A DNA stretch of 34,258 bases from Chloroflexota bacterium (GCA_022824225.1 JAJEAH010000069.1:1-34258); one strand, 5' to 3'; positions 16,060 through 23,745 are shown, counted from the stretch's first letter. Notes: a model not told the origin generated them from the sequence alone. Translations and numbers: made by a program.

Positions 16060-16250
16060 CTACGGGTTTTTCTTCATCGGCAGGCGGTAGCCGACGCGTG
16101 GCCCTGCTAGGAATAAATGCGGGCCACCGGCGTCGTCACCCAGCCTGCGACGGAGCCTCTTCACATTGGCACGCGCCGGACTCGAGCCACTGGAGTTGTC
16201 CTGGCCCGAGATTTCCTTTAGCAGTTACTCGTGTGCAGCCACCGTTCTTT
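16060..16250 (-). pseudogene. remnant of an OmpR-type response regulator DNA-binding domain
   Basis: The minus strand encodes LLKEISGQ, then VKRLRRRLGDDAGGPHLF and GPRVGYRLPM before a TAG at 16062-16060. This is the C-terminal winged helix of OmpR/PhoB regulators (LLREVWG, VSRLRRKLGDD, RGVGYRL). Upstream codons (ERWLHTSN) fit only after a one-base shift near 16225, and no receiver domain remains. It is therefore a decayed 3' fragment. Confidence 0.75.
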
Positions 16251-16287
16251 GACCTTAGGATGGCCGCCGGCAAGTCCTAGCTTCTGT

Positions 16288-16968
16288 CTATTGCCACAGG
16301 TCGGGGTCAGGTCTGTTCATCAGTCCGACGCCCAGGTATCCGTACCAGATAACCAGTAGCACGTAGAAACCCCGGGCCAGGGAGATGAAGGTGTCGCTAT
16401 TGTCGTTGCTGAGCACGGCCAACACGAAGAAGACCATCACGGCCAGGCTGACGAGGGCAGCCAACAGGGAGATAATCCGGTTGAAGTCTTCTCGCGTGGA
16501 GAGGCCCAACGCGAAAATGAAGCCGCCAAACCCGAGCGTGATGCCACCGGCGTAAAGGAGAGCGGAGCCGGTGGCATAGACGGGTACGGTTGCCATGATC
16601 TCGTCATCGGTCTGGGCATCGGCCAGAATGAAGTCAATGCCGCTGGCCAGAATCCAACCGGTCAGGCCGACGAAGACCATGAAGAATCCCATCTGAGCAA
16701 GCGCCTTGCCGTTGCCCTGCAAGGTCACGTTCCGCATGAGCGCGTAGAGGCCCGAAAGGATGAGCGCCAGGCCGAGGATTATCGCGGTGTTGGTTACGTT
16801 GGTCAGTAAGGCGTTGGAGCTCTTGGCCGTAATGGTGCCAACGGCGTCTGACACGACGGCGCTGTCAATCAGTAGTCCACCGGGCTCTAGGAGAAAGAAG
16901 ACGAAGGCGATTATCGGGCCGAATATGAGGGATAGACCCGCCAGCCGATTTACGGATATTGTGCCCAT
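16288..16968 (-). CDS. integral membrane protein of unknown function, 226 aa
   Basis: The ATG at 16968 is chosen for AGAGGAG 8 nt upstream; the frame extends further but without an SD. About six hydrophobic helices are visible: LAGLSLIFGPIIAFVFFLL near residue 10-28, TNTAIILGLALILSGLYALM near 60-79, MGFFMVFVGLTGWILASGI near 95-113, ALLYAGGITLGFGGFIFAL near 135-153, IISLLAALVSLAVMVFFVL near 164-182 and FYVLLVIWYGYLGVGLM near 200-216. An extracellular loop between helices 1 and 2 carries SDAVGTITAKSSN. The topology is reminiscent of DUF4386-like multipass proteins, but I cannot assign a family. It is a single gene. Confidence 0.75.
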   Translation of the reverse strand: MGTISVNRLAGLSLIFGPIIAFVFFLLEPGGLLIDSAVVSDAVGTITAKSSNALLTNVTNTAIILGLALILSGLYALMRNVTLQGNGKALAQMGFFMVFVGLTGWILASGIDFILADAQTDDEIMATVPVYATGSALLYAGGITLGFGGFIFALGLSTREDFNRIISLLAALVSLAVMVFFVLAVLSNDNSDTFISLARGFYVLLVIWYGYLGVGLMNRPDPDLWQ

Positions 16969-17158
16969 GTGTGCATCTCCTCTATGTGATGCATACGAAC
17001 GATCCACGGGGTTCAATCGCTACTAGCATACATTCTGACGCGAGAGTTGTCATACTGCAAGGGGGAGGGTCTCGGCGCTCTGGCGATCTTTAGCCATAGA
17101 CTCAGGCTGCGCGAAGCAGTCGACAGGTAGGGGCAGGACAGAACGCTTCAGCCGCATC

Positions 17159-17488
17159 CATAGCCGGCAATGGCTACCCACCGGGCAACGGCAACCATGG
17201 CGTCGGACTGCTCGTGAGTTCGCCGGAGAGAACAGCAGAGCCCGAAACGCCGTGGCCGGGTCACCTCATGACGGTCCGCGGCGGCTGCGCGTAGACGGCG
17301 CACCGGCAGCAGGGGCCGTGCCCTTCAAGCCCGCCGACTGCGACCTGACAACCGACGGCCCACTACAGATCACCTGCGGCCAAAGCCGTCCCCTCAACGG
17401 CAGATTGAGCAACGCGCGCCTCTCCAACCGCACGCTGAGCGATGGTGGAGTAGCCGCGACCGTTGAGAAACCGCGTTTGTGCGTTTAG
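17159..17488 (+). pseudogene. decayed LamG-domain gene lacking the propeller insert
   Basis: Two blocks match the protein at 7292-8899. The first, about 17163-17200, matches the DGNSEDRSGNGNHG coding segment. The second, 17249-17488, encodes LRVDGAPAAGAV..GPLQITCGQSRPLNGRLSNARL then NRTLSDGGVAATVEKPRL, matching the C-terminal LamG half through its last residues. The roughly 1.2 kb for the propeller is absent, and the join is out of frame. It is a dead paralogue that was deleted internally or never had the insert. Confidence 0.75.
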
Positions 17489-17962
17489 AAAGGGAGATTG
17501 CGGAGTCCACCAATCGGCATCTCGCATTGACCTGAGAGGTACTCGGACGTTTTTGCCGTCGACTGACCGAGGCTTGAGAGCGAGAGCTCTGCATACGTCC
17601 GTCATTCCGGCGAATGCCGGAATCCAGAAGAGTGGTTACAACTAAAGAAGGTGCGCTGGCAATCCCATAGTCCGCTCATTTCAACCTTCCCGCTCAGGTA
17701 GGAAGGGGTTTCGCAAAGTCCTCTGAGGGGGGCGACAGCCAGAGGCAAGCGGAGAGACGGACCAGAGTGAGATACATCACGTAGCCGAAGGTCACCGGCA
17801 TAAGTGGGCCGACGGTGGCGCATGGGCTAAGTGTCAGCCGTTAGCCAGCGTGGATCGCCGGAGGGGGAATACAGGTCGAGAGAACAAGGTGACGCGAATT
17901 CCCGGGGAAGCTAAGGGCACTCCTCTACCCACGCAGTCACGCCGCCATCTGTCAGGAATACC
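17489..17962. other. intergenic region with one REP-like element
   Basis: No gene is supported. The only recognisable item is the GTCATTCC-type palindrome at 17601-17626. Confidence 0.4.
17601..17626. repeat. REP-like palindrome GTCATTCC..GGAATCC
   Basis: The sequence gtcattccggcgaatgccgg followed by aatcca is an 8-10 bp hairpin of the same family as 471, 5013 and 34097. Confidence 0.7.
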
Positions 17963-18130
17963 ATGGAAGCGCGTAGGGTGTTGCCGAGGGATCGCGTAGC
18001 CGGCCTGAAAACGCCGCAAACTCCCTGGGCGAGAGTAGAGTATTTTCTGGCGGCTGCCCGGCTCATGCTCCATCCGGACCATCTACGGGCTCGGGCTGAA
18101 AGATTGCGTGTTGACTGGCACGAAACCTAG
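17963..18130 (+). CDS. possible small protein or gene fragment, 55 aa
   Basis: The ATG at 17963 follows AGGA with 5-6 nt spacing. The product begins MEARRVLPRDRVAGLKTP and ends with an amphipathic helical stretch (RVEYFLAAARLMLHPDHL) and WHET. Composition looks protein-like, but there is no recognised family and it is convergent with ybjQ only 9 bp away. It could be a C-terminal fragment of a lost gene. Confidence 0.3.
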   Translation: MEARRVLPRDRVAGLKTPQTPWARVEYFLAAARLMLHPDHLRARAERLRVDWHET

Positions 18131-18139
18131 AGCGCCGCG

Positions 18140-18454
18140 TCAGGCTATCTTGACCGCCGTGCCGTAGGCGACGATTTCGGCCGATCCCTGTGCGACACCC
18201 GCGGTGATGAACCGCGTACCCACTATGGCGTTGGCTCCCATTTTCTCCGCGCTCTCGACCATGCGCTGCAGGGACACTTCGCGCGCCTCTGCCAGCAGTT
18301 TTGTGTATTCCACCACCTCGCCGCCGACGACGTTGCGGAATGCTGCCATGATGTCCTTCCCAATGTGTCGGGAGCGCACGGTGCTGCCGCGCACCAAGCC
18401 TAACGTCTCGACAATATCGGCTCCGGGGACTGTGTCAGTTGTGGTTACGATCAA
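18140..18454 (-). CDS. ybjQ: YbjQ/UPF0145-family protein, 104 aa
   Basis: Heavy-metal-binding-type YbjQ family, homopentameric in known structures; biological role unclear. The start is a TTG at 18454 with GGAGGT 6 nt upstream. This gives the usual length and N-terminus (IVTTTDTVPGADIVETLGLVRG). Family landmarks are GSTVRSRHIGKDI, the long central helix (residues about 45-70) and GANAIVGTRF followed by the last strand EIVAYGTAVKI. The TTG overlaps the TGA of the upstream membrane-protein gene (TTGA), indicating translational coupling. Confidence 0.92.
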   Translation of the reverse strand: MIVTTTDTVPGADIVETLGLVRGSTVRSRHIGKDIMAAFRNVVGGEVVEYTKLLAEAREVSLQRMVESAEKMGANAIVGTRFITAGVAQGSAEIVAYGTAVKIA

Positions 18455-18693
18455 TTGTCGACCTCCAGGAAATCCTCTTGCTTCTTCTGGATGATTCTGT
18501 CTCGCAAGGCGGCGGCCAAGAAGACGGCCAGGCCGATCGGCACGGCGAGGAGAGCCGCCTTCAACAGGAGCGGGATATCTTCCGCCCGCACGATTGCGTA
18601 CACCCAGAATCCGCCCAGGACCAGCACACCCGCGCCAAGGATTGCCCCACCGATCCACAGCCAGGGCCTGCTGCTGCTTTCGGGTCTTGCCAT
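18451..18693 (-). CDS. small two-helix membrane protein, 80 aa
   Basis: The ATG at 18693 is preceded by GGGAGGGAATCAG. Two hydrophobic helices (about residues 11-33, WLWIGGAILGAGVLVLGGF, and 42-62, LLKAALLAVPIGLAVFLAAAL) are followed by a charged tail (RDRIIQKKQEDFLEVDN). It overlaps ybjQ by four bases and probably forms a two-gene operon with it, so it may be a membrane partner for the YbjQ oligomer; that role is inference. Confidence 0.75.
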   Translation of the reverse strand: MARPESSSRPWLWIGGAILGAGVLVLGGFWVYAIVRAEDIPLLLKAALLAVPIGLAVFLAAALRDRIIQKKQEDFLEVDN

Positions 18694-18730
18694 CTGATTC
18701 CCTCCCTATCACAGAAGAGACCTGCCACAA

Positions 18731-19149
18731 CTAGCATTATCGCACCCCAGCAAGGGGCTGTCATTGGTCTGCTAACTGAAGACAGGTGAGGCCGAGATGG
18801 TAGTTCTATGGGAGCAGGTGGAAAAGTAGCCTCCCCTATGACGGACGTTGCCACCCCATGTGCTATCGATTCGCTCTTACGAGGTTCAGCAAGCTGGCAG
18901 GGCGCCATGCCAACAGATATAGCGGAATGAACCGGCGCAATTCGCGGCGTTAAGGTCCGCTTGGTCACTGTGTAGGCGGCGGGCCATACCGTGGAGCAGG
19001 TGCTGCCATACGACGTCGCCGAGGCGGAGGCTGCGCATGGACGACCGTCTGTTGACGAAGTGGACAAACACATCCAAATGGGGATGTTCGCCATACACCA
19101 CACAGCCGCCGACAGCGCGATGGCGGCTCCTTCTCCGCCCCAAGGAATC
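18731..19149. other. intergenic region, no supported gene
   Basis: An 85-codon minus-strand frame (18886-19143) has no SD and no recognisable family. Its last about 50 bp before 19150 match the flank of the other vapC remnant at 10425. Confidence 0.4.
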
Positions 19150-19552
19150 TCACGCGACCGCTAACCCCACCCCTGCAGCGGCGGCAGCCTTGGCGAGCGC
19201 CTCGTCCAACGTAGCGAGTTCTACGCTTTCCCGTTTGGCCGGTTCGAGATGGAGGGCGTCGTAGAAGGAGAGTCCATAGGTTCTGGCCAACTCAAAGGCG
19301 GACTGAAAACTGGGTTCATCGTCAGTGCGGATGGGCAAGCCCTTTAGGGCATCCAGGCGCTCATTGACCCCTACTGCGGAATGACGCCCGCGTCTCTCTG
19401 CGTCCAGCAGCGTGTTGCGGGTTTCCAGCTTGCCGCAGGTGCGGCGCCGGCGCGCCTTTCTCCGCGAGAAGTGCGTGCGCCTAGTCTGCGCGCGGTTTGC
19501 CTGCCAGTCACTTGCACGCCAAGCTCGCATCCACCACAGCGCAATCGTTCAA
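19150..19552 (-). pseudogene. vapC: vapC toxin pseudogene (PIN RNase) with nonsense and frameshift mutations
   Basis: Full-length remnant of a VapC toxin. It begins at a TTG (19552) with AGGAG 6 nt upstream and reads NDCAVVDASLACK, a TGA where family members have Trp, LAGKPRAD, a TAG where Glu is expected, then AHALLAEK. After a frameshift the frame continues LETRNTLLDAERRGRH (the E..N motif) to LSFYDALHLEPAKR and LATLDEALAKAA. All four acidic positions are traceable, but the frame is broken at least three times. The TTG overlaps the vapB stop (TTGA), the usual coupling of such operons. The copy at 10425 is closely related. Confidence 0.82.
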
Positions 19553-19788
19553 GAGTTGCTCCTGGACTCGCGCGCCTCCCGGATCAAATCAGCCCCGTCT
19601 CCCGGCAGCGCTTCGTCGCCAAACGCATCCCTCATGCAGGTCTACGAGCCGCTCGATGTTGAAGCTGCCGGCAAACGCGCCGCTGGCCTCGCCTCGCGCG
19701 AGTTCCCGGTCGATGGCCTCTAGGCAAAACCGTCGCACGCCGAGGCCCTTCAGCGCGGCATCGGCTTTCAGGCGCCGCTGAACGCCGT
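19549..19788 (-). pseudogene. vapB: vapB-type antitoxin pseudogene
   Basis: The minus strand encodes RRLKADAALKGLGVRR then FCLEAIDREL, the ribbon-helix-helix type DNA-binding part of a VapB-like antitoxin. It continues FNIERLVDLH; a one-base shift is then needed to reach DAFGDEALPGDGADLI and REARESRSNS ending in TGA, which overlaps the vapC TTG. The N-terminus is missing where it meets the DUF1801 gene end at 19793. Together with 19150-19552 this is a dead vapBC operon. Confidence 0.7.
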
Positions 19789-19792
19789 CCCG

Positions 19793-20197
19793 CTAGTCCT
19801 CCGCCATTTCGGCGAGGCGGGCGCGCAGCGCCTTTTCGATCAGCGTCACCGGCAGGTCGCTGCCGGTCGTCACCGGCAGGTCGCTGCCGGTCTTGATATG
19901 AAGTGTGGCGCCGGACGTCCGGATGCCGGCGGCTTTGAGTTCGTCCCGCATAGCTTGGGGAACGGCTTTGCTCATGGTGTGCAGGCCGCAGTGCTGCTTG
20001 GCAGCCGATATGGCGACGAAGTCCTGCTGCAGGCGGAAGATGGGGATTTTGTAGCTGACACGTTCGGTACAATGGGGCGCGACCGCTCTGATCAATGCCC
20101 GCAACTGTGCGAGCGTGGCCCGGAAGGCGGGCTCCTGCGCGGCCAGGTACGCGTCGACTTCCTGCGGCGCGTGGCGGTCCGGCGTGGGCTTACTCAT
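19793..20197 (-). CDS. DUF1801/YdhG-like protein, 134 aa
   Basis: Small soluble protein of the DUF1801 (YdhG/YjhE-like) family, sometimes linked to iron chaperone activity; role here unknown. The ATG at 20197 has a weak GGAA 8 nt upstream. DAYLAAQEPAFRATLAQLRALIR (residues about 15-37) is the family opening, ERVSYKIPIFRL the conserved surface strand, and HCGLHTMSKAVPQAM the next block. Residues about 101-116 contain TGSDLPVT twice, from an in-frame 24-bp duplication. The N-terminal coding segment also exists as two degenerate copies upstream (20216-20349). It is downstream of the PhnB- and SnoaL-like genes on the same strand. Confidence 0.8.
   Translation of the reverse strand: MSKPTPDRHAPQEVDAYLAAQEPAFRATLAQLRALIRAVAPHCTERVSYKIPIFRLQQDFVAISAAKQHCGLHTMSKAVPQAMRDELKAAGIRTSGATLHIKTGSDLPVTTGSDLPVTLIEKALRARLAEMAED
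19845..19892. repeat. perfect 24-bp tandem duplication inside the DUF1801 gene
   Basis: Two identical units starting gtcaccggcaggtcgctgcc (19845-19868, 19869-19892) add eight residues in frame. It is a recent slippage or duplication event. Confidence 0.9.
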
Positions 20198-20349
20198 CAC
20201 CAAATTCCAGCGCGTGCGCTGGCGAGTGTTCGTCGATTTCCTGCGGCGCGCGGCGGTCGGGCTTGAGAATTTTCATCATCGAGCTTCAGTCCTTGCGCGG
20301 CCAGGTATTCGTCAACGTACGCCGGAGCGCGGCAGTCCGGCTTGGGCCT
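20137..20349. repeat. three degenerate 79-bp tandem copies of the DUF1801 5' coding end
   Basis: Units begin near 20137, 20216 and 20295. In the minus-strand direction they encode KPTPDRHAPQEVDAYLAAQ (the functional N-terminus), LKPDRRAPQEIDEHS and PKPDCRAPAYVDEYLAAQG. Only the first is joined to the rest of the gene; the other two are upstream debris. Confidence 0.75.
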
Positions 20350-20374
20350 ATTCAACGCCGCACGCATTCGCAAT

Positions 20375-20851
20375 TCACTCATCGCGAAACGCCCGCTCCA
20401 GCGCCGCGATGTCCAGCTTGTTCATCTGCAGAAACGCCTCGGTCACGCGTTCCACCGCCGCCGCGTCGTCGCTTCCCAGCATTTCGCCCAGCGCGGTCGG
20501 TATGATCTGCCACGAGACGCCAAAACGGTCGGTGAGCCAGCCGCACTGGCCCTCCTCGCCGCCGCCGGACGTCAGGCGCTCCCAGAGCCGATCCACCTCG
20601 TCTTGGTCGGCACACGTGACCGCAAGCGACATGGCCGGGCTATGGGTGAAGTGGGGGCCGCCATTGATGATGCAAAAGTCTTGTCCCGCCAACGCAAACT
20701 CGGCGGTCATGATGTCGCCGGTCTCGCCCATACCGGCATCCGCATAGCGCATTATGTTGGTGATGCGTGAGTCCGCAAAGCACGACGTGTACAGGTCGAG
20801 CGCTTCCTCGACGCGACCATCGAACCACAGATTGGTCACGATCTTCTGCAT
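20375..20851 (-). CDS. PhnB-like VOC-superfamily protein, 158 aa
   Basis: 3-demethylubiquinone-methyltransferase-like/PhnB-type VOC protein. The ATG at 20851 follows GGAGAC. KIVTNLWFDGRVEEALDLYTSCF is the classic opening, FALAGQDFCIINGGPHFTHSPAMSLAV carries the conserved NGGP and F.HSPA.S blocks, then CGWLTDRFGVSWQIIPTALGEML and AFLQMNKLDIAALERAF. Length fits the family. The start is only 3 nt after the stop of the SnoaL-like gene, so they are one operon. The family is often encoded near small stress proteins and ECF sigma factors; enzymatic activity is unknown. Confidence 0.92.
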   Translation of the reverse strand: MQKIVTNLWFDGRVEEALDLYTSCFADSRITNIMRYADAGMGETGDIMTAEFALAGQDFCIINGGPHFTHSPAMSLAVTCADQDEVDRLWERLTSGGGEEGQCGWLTDRFGVSWQIIPTALGEMLGSDDAAAVERVTEAFLQMNKLDIAALERAFRDE

Positions 20852-20854
20852 GGT

Positions 20855-21244
20855 CTAGTCTCCGTTGTTCAGGCTGATAGCGTAAGACGTCATGGACGAA
20901 ATCTGCGTGCTCGATGCCGACGCGAACCGGTACACGTCGCAGAAGGCAACTGCTCCCCCCTGCTCGGTTGTGATAATCCCGTTCACCGCGCCCTCAGCGC
21001 CGTGGGTGATGATGGCGTGGATGACCAACTCGATGGTAACGGTGTCTTGCATCGCTGTCAGCGCCGCCCGGACCGCCGCTTTACCGCGCAAATCGGCCTG
21101 GCCGACAATTTGCCAGCGGACGTCGTCGGTGAGGCGCTGCAGGATGCCCGCCACGTCGCTCTGCGCAAAAGCGATGTTCAGGTCTCTGAGCACGCGGTGC
21201 TTGGGGGTATTGCCGCAAGCGGGGTGGATGGTGAGTTTGGGCAT
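20855..21244 (-). CDS. SnoaL-like/NTF2-fold protein, 129 aa
   Basis: NTF2-like alpha+beta barrel protein, ligand unknown. The ATG at 21244 has AGGA 8 nt upstream; the open frame extends to 21463 but without an SD. LRDLNIAFAQSDVAGILQRLTDDVRWQIVGQADLRGKAAV is the standard first helix, strand and turn of SnoaL-like domains, followed by IELVIHAIITHGAEGAVNG and VAFCDVYRFASASSTQISSM. First gene of the unit that continues with the PhnB-like and probably the DUF1801 genes. Confidence 0.85.
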   Translation of the reverse strand: MPKLTIHPACGNTPKHRVLRDLNIAFAQSDVAGILQRLTDDVRWQIVGQADLRGKAAVRAALTAMQDTVTIELVIHAIITHGAEGAVNGIITTEQGGAVAFCDVYRFASASSTQISSMTSYAISLNNGD

Positions 21245-21478
21245 AGCAGAATCCTGGCTGGGCAACCTCGGTCCGCGGGCCGGCGGCAGGGCCGCAAGCG
21301 TGTCAATTCGTGTGACCGGCAGCCAAGCGGCTCTGCGCACAACCCGCCGCTGAAGCCGGTGTGCCGGCAGGCCGGCCTCGGCAACGGTCGGCGAGCATTG
21401 TGGTGATCTGGACGCAAACCATGGCCGTGTATGTGATCGAGAAGCGTAGGTAAGGCGCACCAAGCGGGATGCGCCGGT

Positions 21479-21901
21479 CTATTGTCCTGCCAACTCCTCC
21501 CGTAGGCGCTCTTCCTGTTCCACTTGTTCCTCAGTCATGGCATCACCGAAGTCAGCGGCCTCGTACAGTGGCCGGATCTCGATCTCGCTCGGCCCCGGCA
21601 TGGGATTGGGACAGCGCTTGGCCCACGCTACGGCCTCGTCCATGTCCTTGACCTCCCACAGCCAGTAGCCCGACACCAGTTCGCTCACGGCGGGGAAGGG
21701 CCCGTCTGTCACCGTGCGGCTGTCTCCGTCGAAGGCTACGCGCTTGCCCGCCGAGGTGGGCTTGATGCCATCCCCGCCGCGCATGATGCCGGCCGCGGCC
21801 AATTCCTGGTTGTATTGTCCCATAGCCTCGATGAGTTCGGCGGAGGGCATGACGCCGGCTTCACTTTCGGCAGTGGCTTTTATGAGAACGATGACGCGCA
21901 T
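21479..21901 (-). CDS. YCII-related (DGPF-domain) protein, 140 aa
   Basis: YCII/DGPF-type ferredoxin-like fold protein. The ATG at 21901 follows GAGGAG with 7 nt spacing. MRVIVLIKATAESEAGVMPS opens the domain, RVAFDGDSRTVTDGPFPAVSELVSGYWLWEV contains the hallmark TDGPF, and DEAVAWAKRCPNP the last conserved helix. Such proteins are frequently encoded beside ECF sigma factors, but none is visible here. It lies on the same strand as the SnoaL/PhnB unit but 234 nt upstream of it, so possibly separate. Confidence 0.92.
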   Translation of the reverse strand: MRVIVLIKATAESEAGVMPSAELIEAMGQYNQELAAAGIMRGGDGIKPTSAGKRVAFDGDSRTVTDGPFPAVSELVSGYWLWEVKDMDEAVAWAKRCPNPMPGPSEIEIRPLYEAADFGDAMTEEQVEQEERLREELAGQ

Positions 21902-22030
21902 CTGCTTTCTCCTCAGTCGATGAGTTTCGGGAGGGAGCGGTTGATTCTGCCTGGACTTACCGTACACCACTTCTGGCCGCAGAACCTATCGCGTAAGCGC
22001 CGATAGACGCCCAAGCCACGGGCGCGCCGG

Positions 22031-23329
22031 CTAGCTCGCGGCCCGGGCCATTCGCAACCGGGCCAGCGGCGTGTCGTTGATCGGCAGATGGACGAGGGCG
22101 GCGAAGATGCCGAAGCCGACGCCCGCCCACCACATGGCGTCATAAGAGCCGGTCTGGTCGTAGAGCAACCCGCCCAGCCACACGCCGAGAAAGCTGCCAA
22201 CCTGATGGCTGAAGAAGACGATGCCGAACAGCGTGGCCATGAACCGCAGCCCAAAAATCTGCGCCACGATACCTGTGGTCAACGGCACCGTTGACAGCCA
22301 GAGCAGTCCCATCGCCGCTGCAAAGAGGTAGATGGTCAACTCGTTAGCCGGGGCGAACAGGAACGCCAAGATGAGCAACGCCCGCAAGGCGTAGATGGCG
22401 GAGAGGCCGAGCTTCTTGGGATAGCGTTGTCCGAACGCCCCAGACAGCAGGGAACCACAGATATTGAACAACCCGACGAGCGAAAGCGCAAGTGCGCCGG
22501 CCCGCGCCGATAGGCCGATGTCGGTGACGTAGGTGGGGAAGTGGGCGGTGATGAACGCGACGTGAAAGCCGCAGACGAAGAAGCCCGCCGTGAGCAGCAG
22601 GTAACTCCGCTGGCTGAGTGCTTCGCCCAAGGCTGCGGTCAGGCCCTGGTTAGACGCCGGTTCGCCTTTGGCTGCCGTGCCGCGCGGCAGGCTGAACGCC
22701 AGCGGGACCAGCACCAAGGCCACGACTGACATCACCAAGAGAGAGTCGAACCAGCCGTAGTTGGCGATCAAGGTCTGGTTTATGGGCGAGAACAGCACCT
22801 GGCCCATGGAACCCGCGGCGGTGCCCAGCCCCAACGCTAGCGACCGCCGCTCCGGCCCGATGACGCGGGCGATGGCCGCCAGCACCAGGGAAAATGAACT
22901 GAACGCGACTCCCACGCCGACCAGAATCCCGCCAACCAGGTAGAGCTCGAGCCCGCTGTCTGCCAGCGCCATGCCGGCCACACCGGCCGCATACGCCACC
23001 GCCCCCAGCGCGACCACCTTGGCCGTGCCGTACCGGTCCGCGATCGCCCCGGCCACCGGCACGCCCATGCCCCACAGCAGATTCTGGATCGCCAGCGCCA
23101 GCGCAAAGGTCTCCCGCGACCAGCCGCGCTCCGTCGTAATCGGCTCCAAATACAGCCCAAAGCTGGACCGGATGCCAAACCCAATCAGCGAGATCAGACA
23201 CGCCGCCGCGATGACCGCCAATACGGTGAGGCGTCTGGGAGAGAGGTTAGAAACGGCCTGGCTCAAGACATTCTGCTCTGCGGCGAATAGGCGTGGTAGA
23301 GTGCGCGAGGTTCGCGCACTCGCAGCCAC
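22031..23329 (-). CDS. MFS transporter, 12 TM, about 432 aa
   Basis: Major facilitator superfamily permease resembling monocarboxylate/oxalate-formate-type carriers. Twelve hydrophobic helices can be followed. GAIADRYGTAKVVALGAVAY is the loop 2-3 A-like motif, and GPERRSLALGLGTAAGSMGQVLFSP follows helix 5. PRGTAAKGEPASNQGLTAALGEALS is the central cytoplasmic loop. The start is uncertain: GTG at 23329 has no SD, and a TTG near 23266 is an alternative just before helix 1 (SPRRLTVLAVIAAACLISL). It starts 23 nt after the Rid-family gene and is probably co-transcribed, so its substrate may be an organic acid or amino-acid derivative; that is inference. Confidence 0.88.
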   Translation of the reverse strand: MAASARTSRTLPRLFAAEQNVLSQAVSNLSPRRLTVLAVIAAACLISLIGFGIRSSFGLYLEPITTERGWSRETFALALAIQNLLWGMGVPVAGAIADRYGTAKVVALGAVAYAAGVAGMALADSGLELYLVGGILVGVGVAFSSFSLVLAAIARVIGPERRSLALGLGTAAGSMGQVLFSPINQTLIANYGWFDSLLVMSVVALVLVPLAFSLPRGTAAKGEPASNQGLTAALGEALSQRSYLLLTAGFFVCGFHVAFITAHFPTYVTDIGLSARAGALALSLVGLFNICGSLLSGAFGQRYPKKLGLSAIYALRALLILAFLFAPANELTIYLFAAAMGLLWLSTVPLTTGIVAQIFGLRFMATLFGIVFFSHQVGSFLGVWLGGLLYDQTGSYDAMWWAGVGFGIFAALVHLPINDTPLARLRMARAAS

Positions 23330-23352
23330 TCAAACAGAAAACGAGGAATCGC

Positions 23353-23745
23353 CTAGTCCAGCGCTGCCACCGCGTCGATCTCCACCAGCCAGTCCGTCGA
23401 TGCCAGGGAGCCGATCTGCACCATGGTGGCGGCGGGGAACGGGGGTTTCAGGATTTCGTTGCGCACCAAGGTAATGGTCTCGCGGAAGCGAATGTCGGTC
23501 ACGTACATGTTCATGAAGACGACGTTATCGAACGTCGCCCCGGCGGCTGCCAGGAGCGACTGGATGTTGCCGAAAACCTGGCGCACCTGGGCCTCGATGT
23601 CGCCCGCGCCGACAATGCTGCCGTCGCCGGCCGTCGGACCCTGACCGGAAATATAGAGCATCTCGTTGGCTTGCACCCGCAGGGCCATGGAATACGGCGC
23701 GGCAGGCGCGGACATGCCCGCGCCGAGGAGGGGTTCTTTCTTCAT
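23353..23745 (-). CDS. Rid-family (YjgF/UK114) protein lacking the catalytic Arg, 130 aa
   Basis: Rid/YjgF fold: ANEMLYISGQGPTAGDGSIVGAGDIEAQVRQVFGNIQSLLAAAG and VVFMNMYVTDI are family blocks, ending LVEIDAVAALD. The ATG at 23745 follows AGGAACACCACC. In RidA the block PARS/T carries the Arg essential for imine deamination. Here it reads PFPAATMVQIGSL, with Ala about position 106 in its place, so this is more likely one of the Rid subfamilies without that Arg, of unknown reaction. It forms a two-gene unit with the downstream MFS transporter. Confidence 0.9.
   Translation of the reverse strand: MKKEPLLGAGMSAPAAPYSMALRVQANEMLYISGQGPTAGDGSIVGAGDIEAQVRQVFGNIQSLLAAAGATFDNVVFMNMYVTDIRFRETITLVRNEILKPPFPAATMVQIGSLASTDWLVEIDAVAALD

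Noticed and set aside
18886-19143. 85-codon minus-strand frame after the vapC pseudogene
   Set aside because: No SD and no family. Its end lies in the duplicated flank of vapC.
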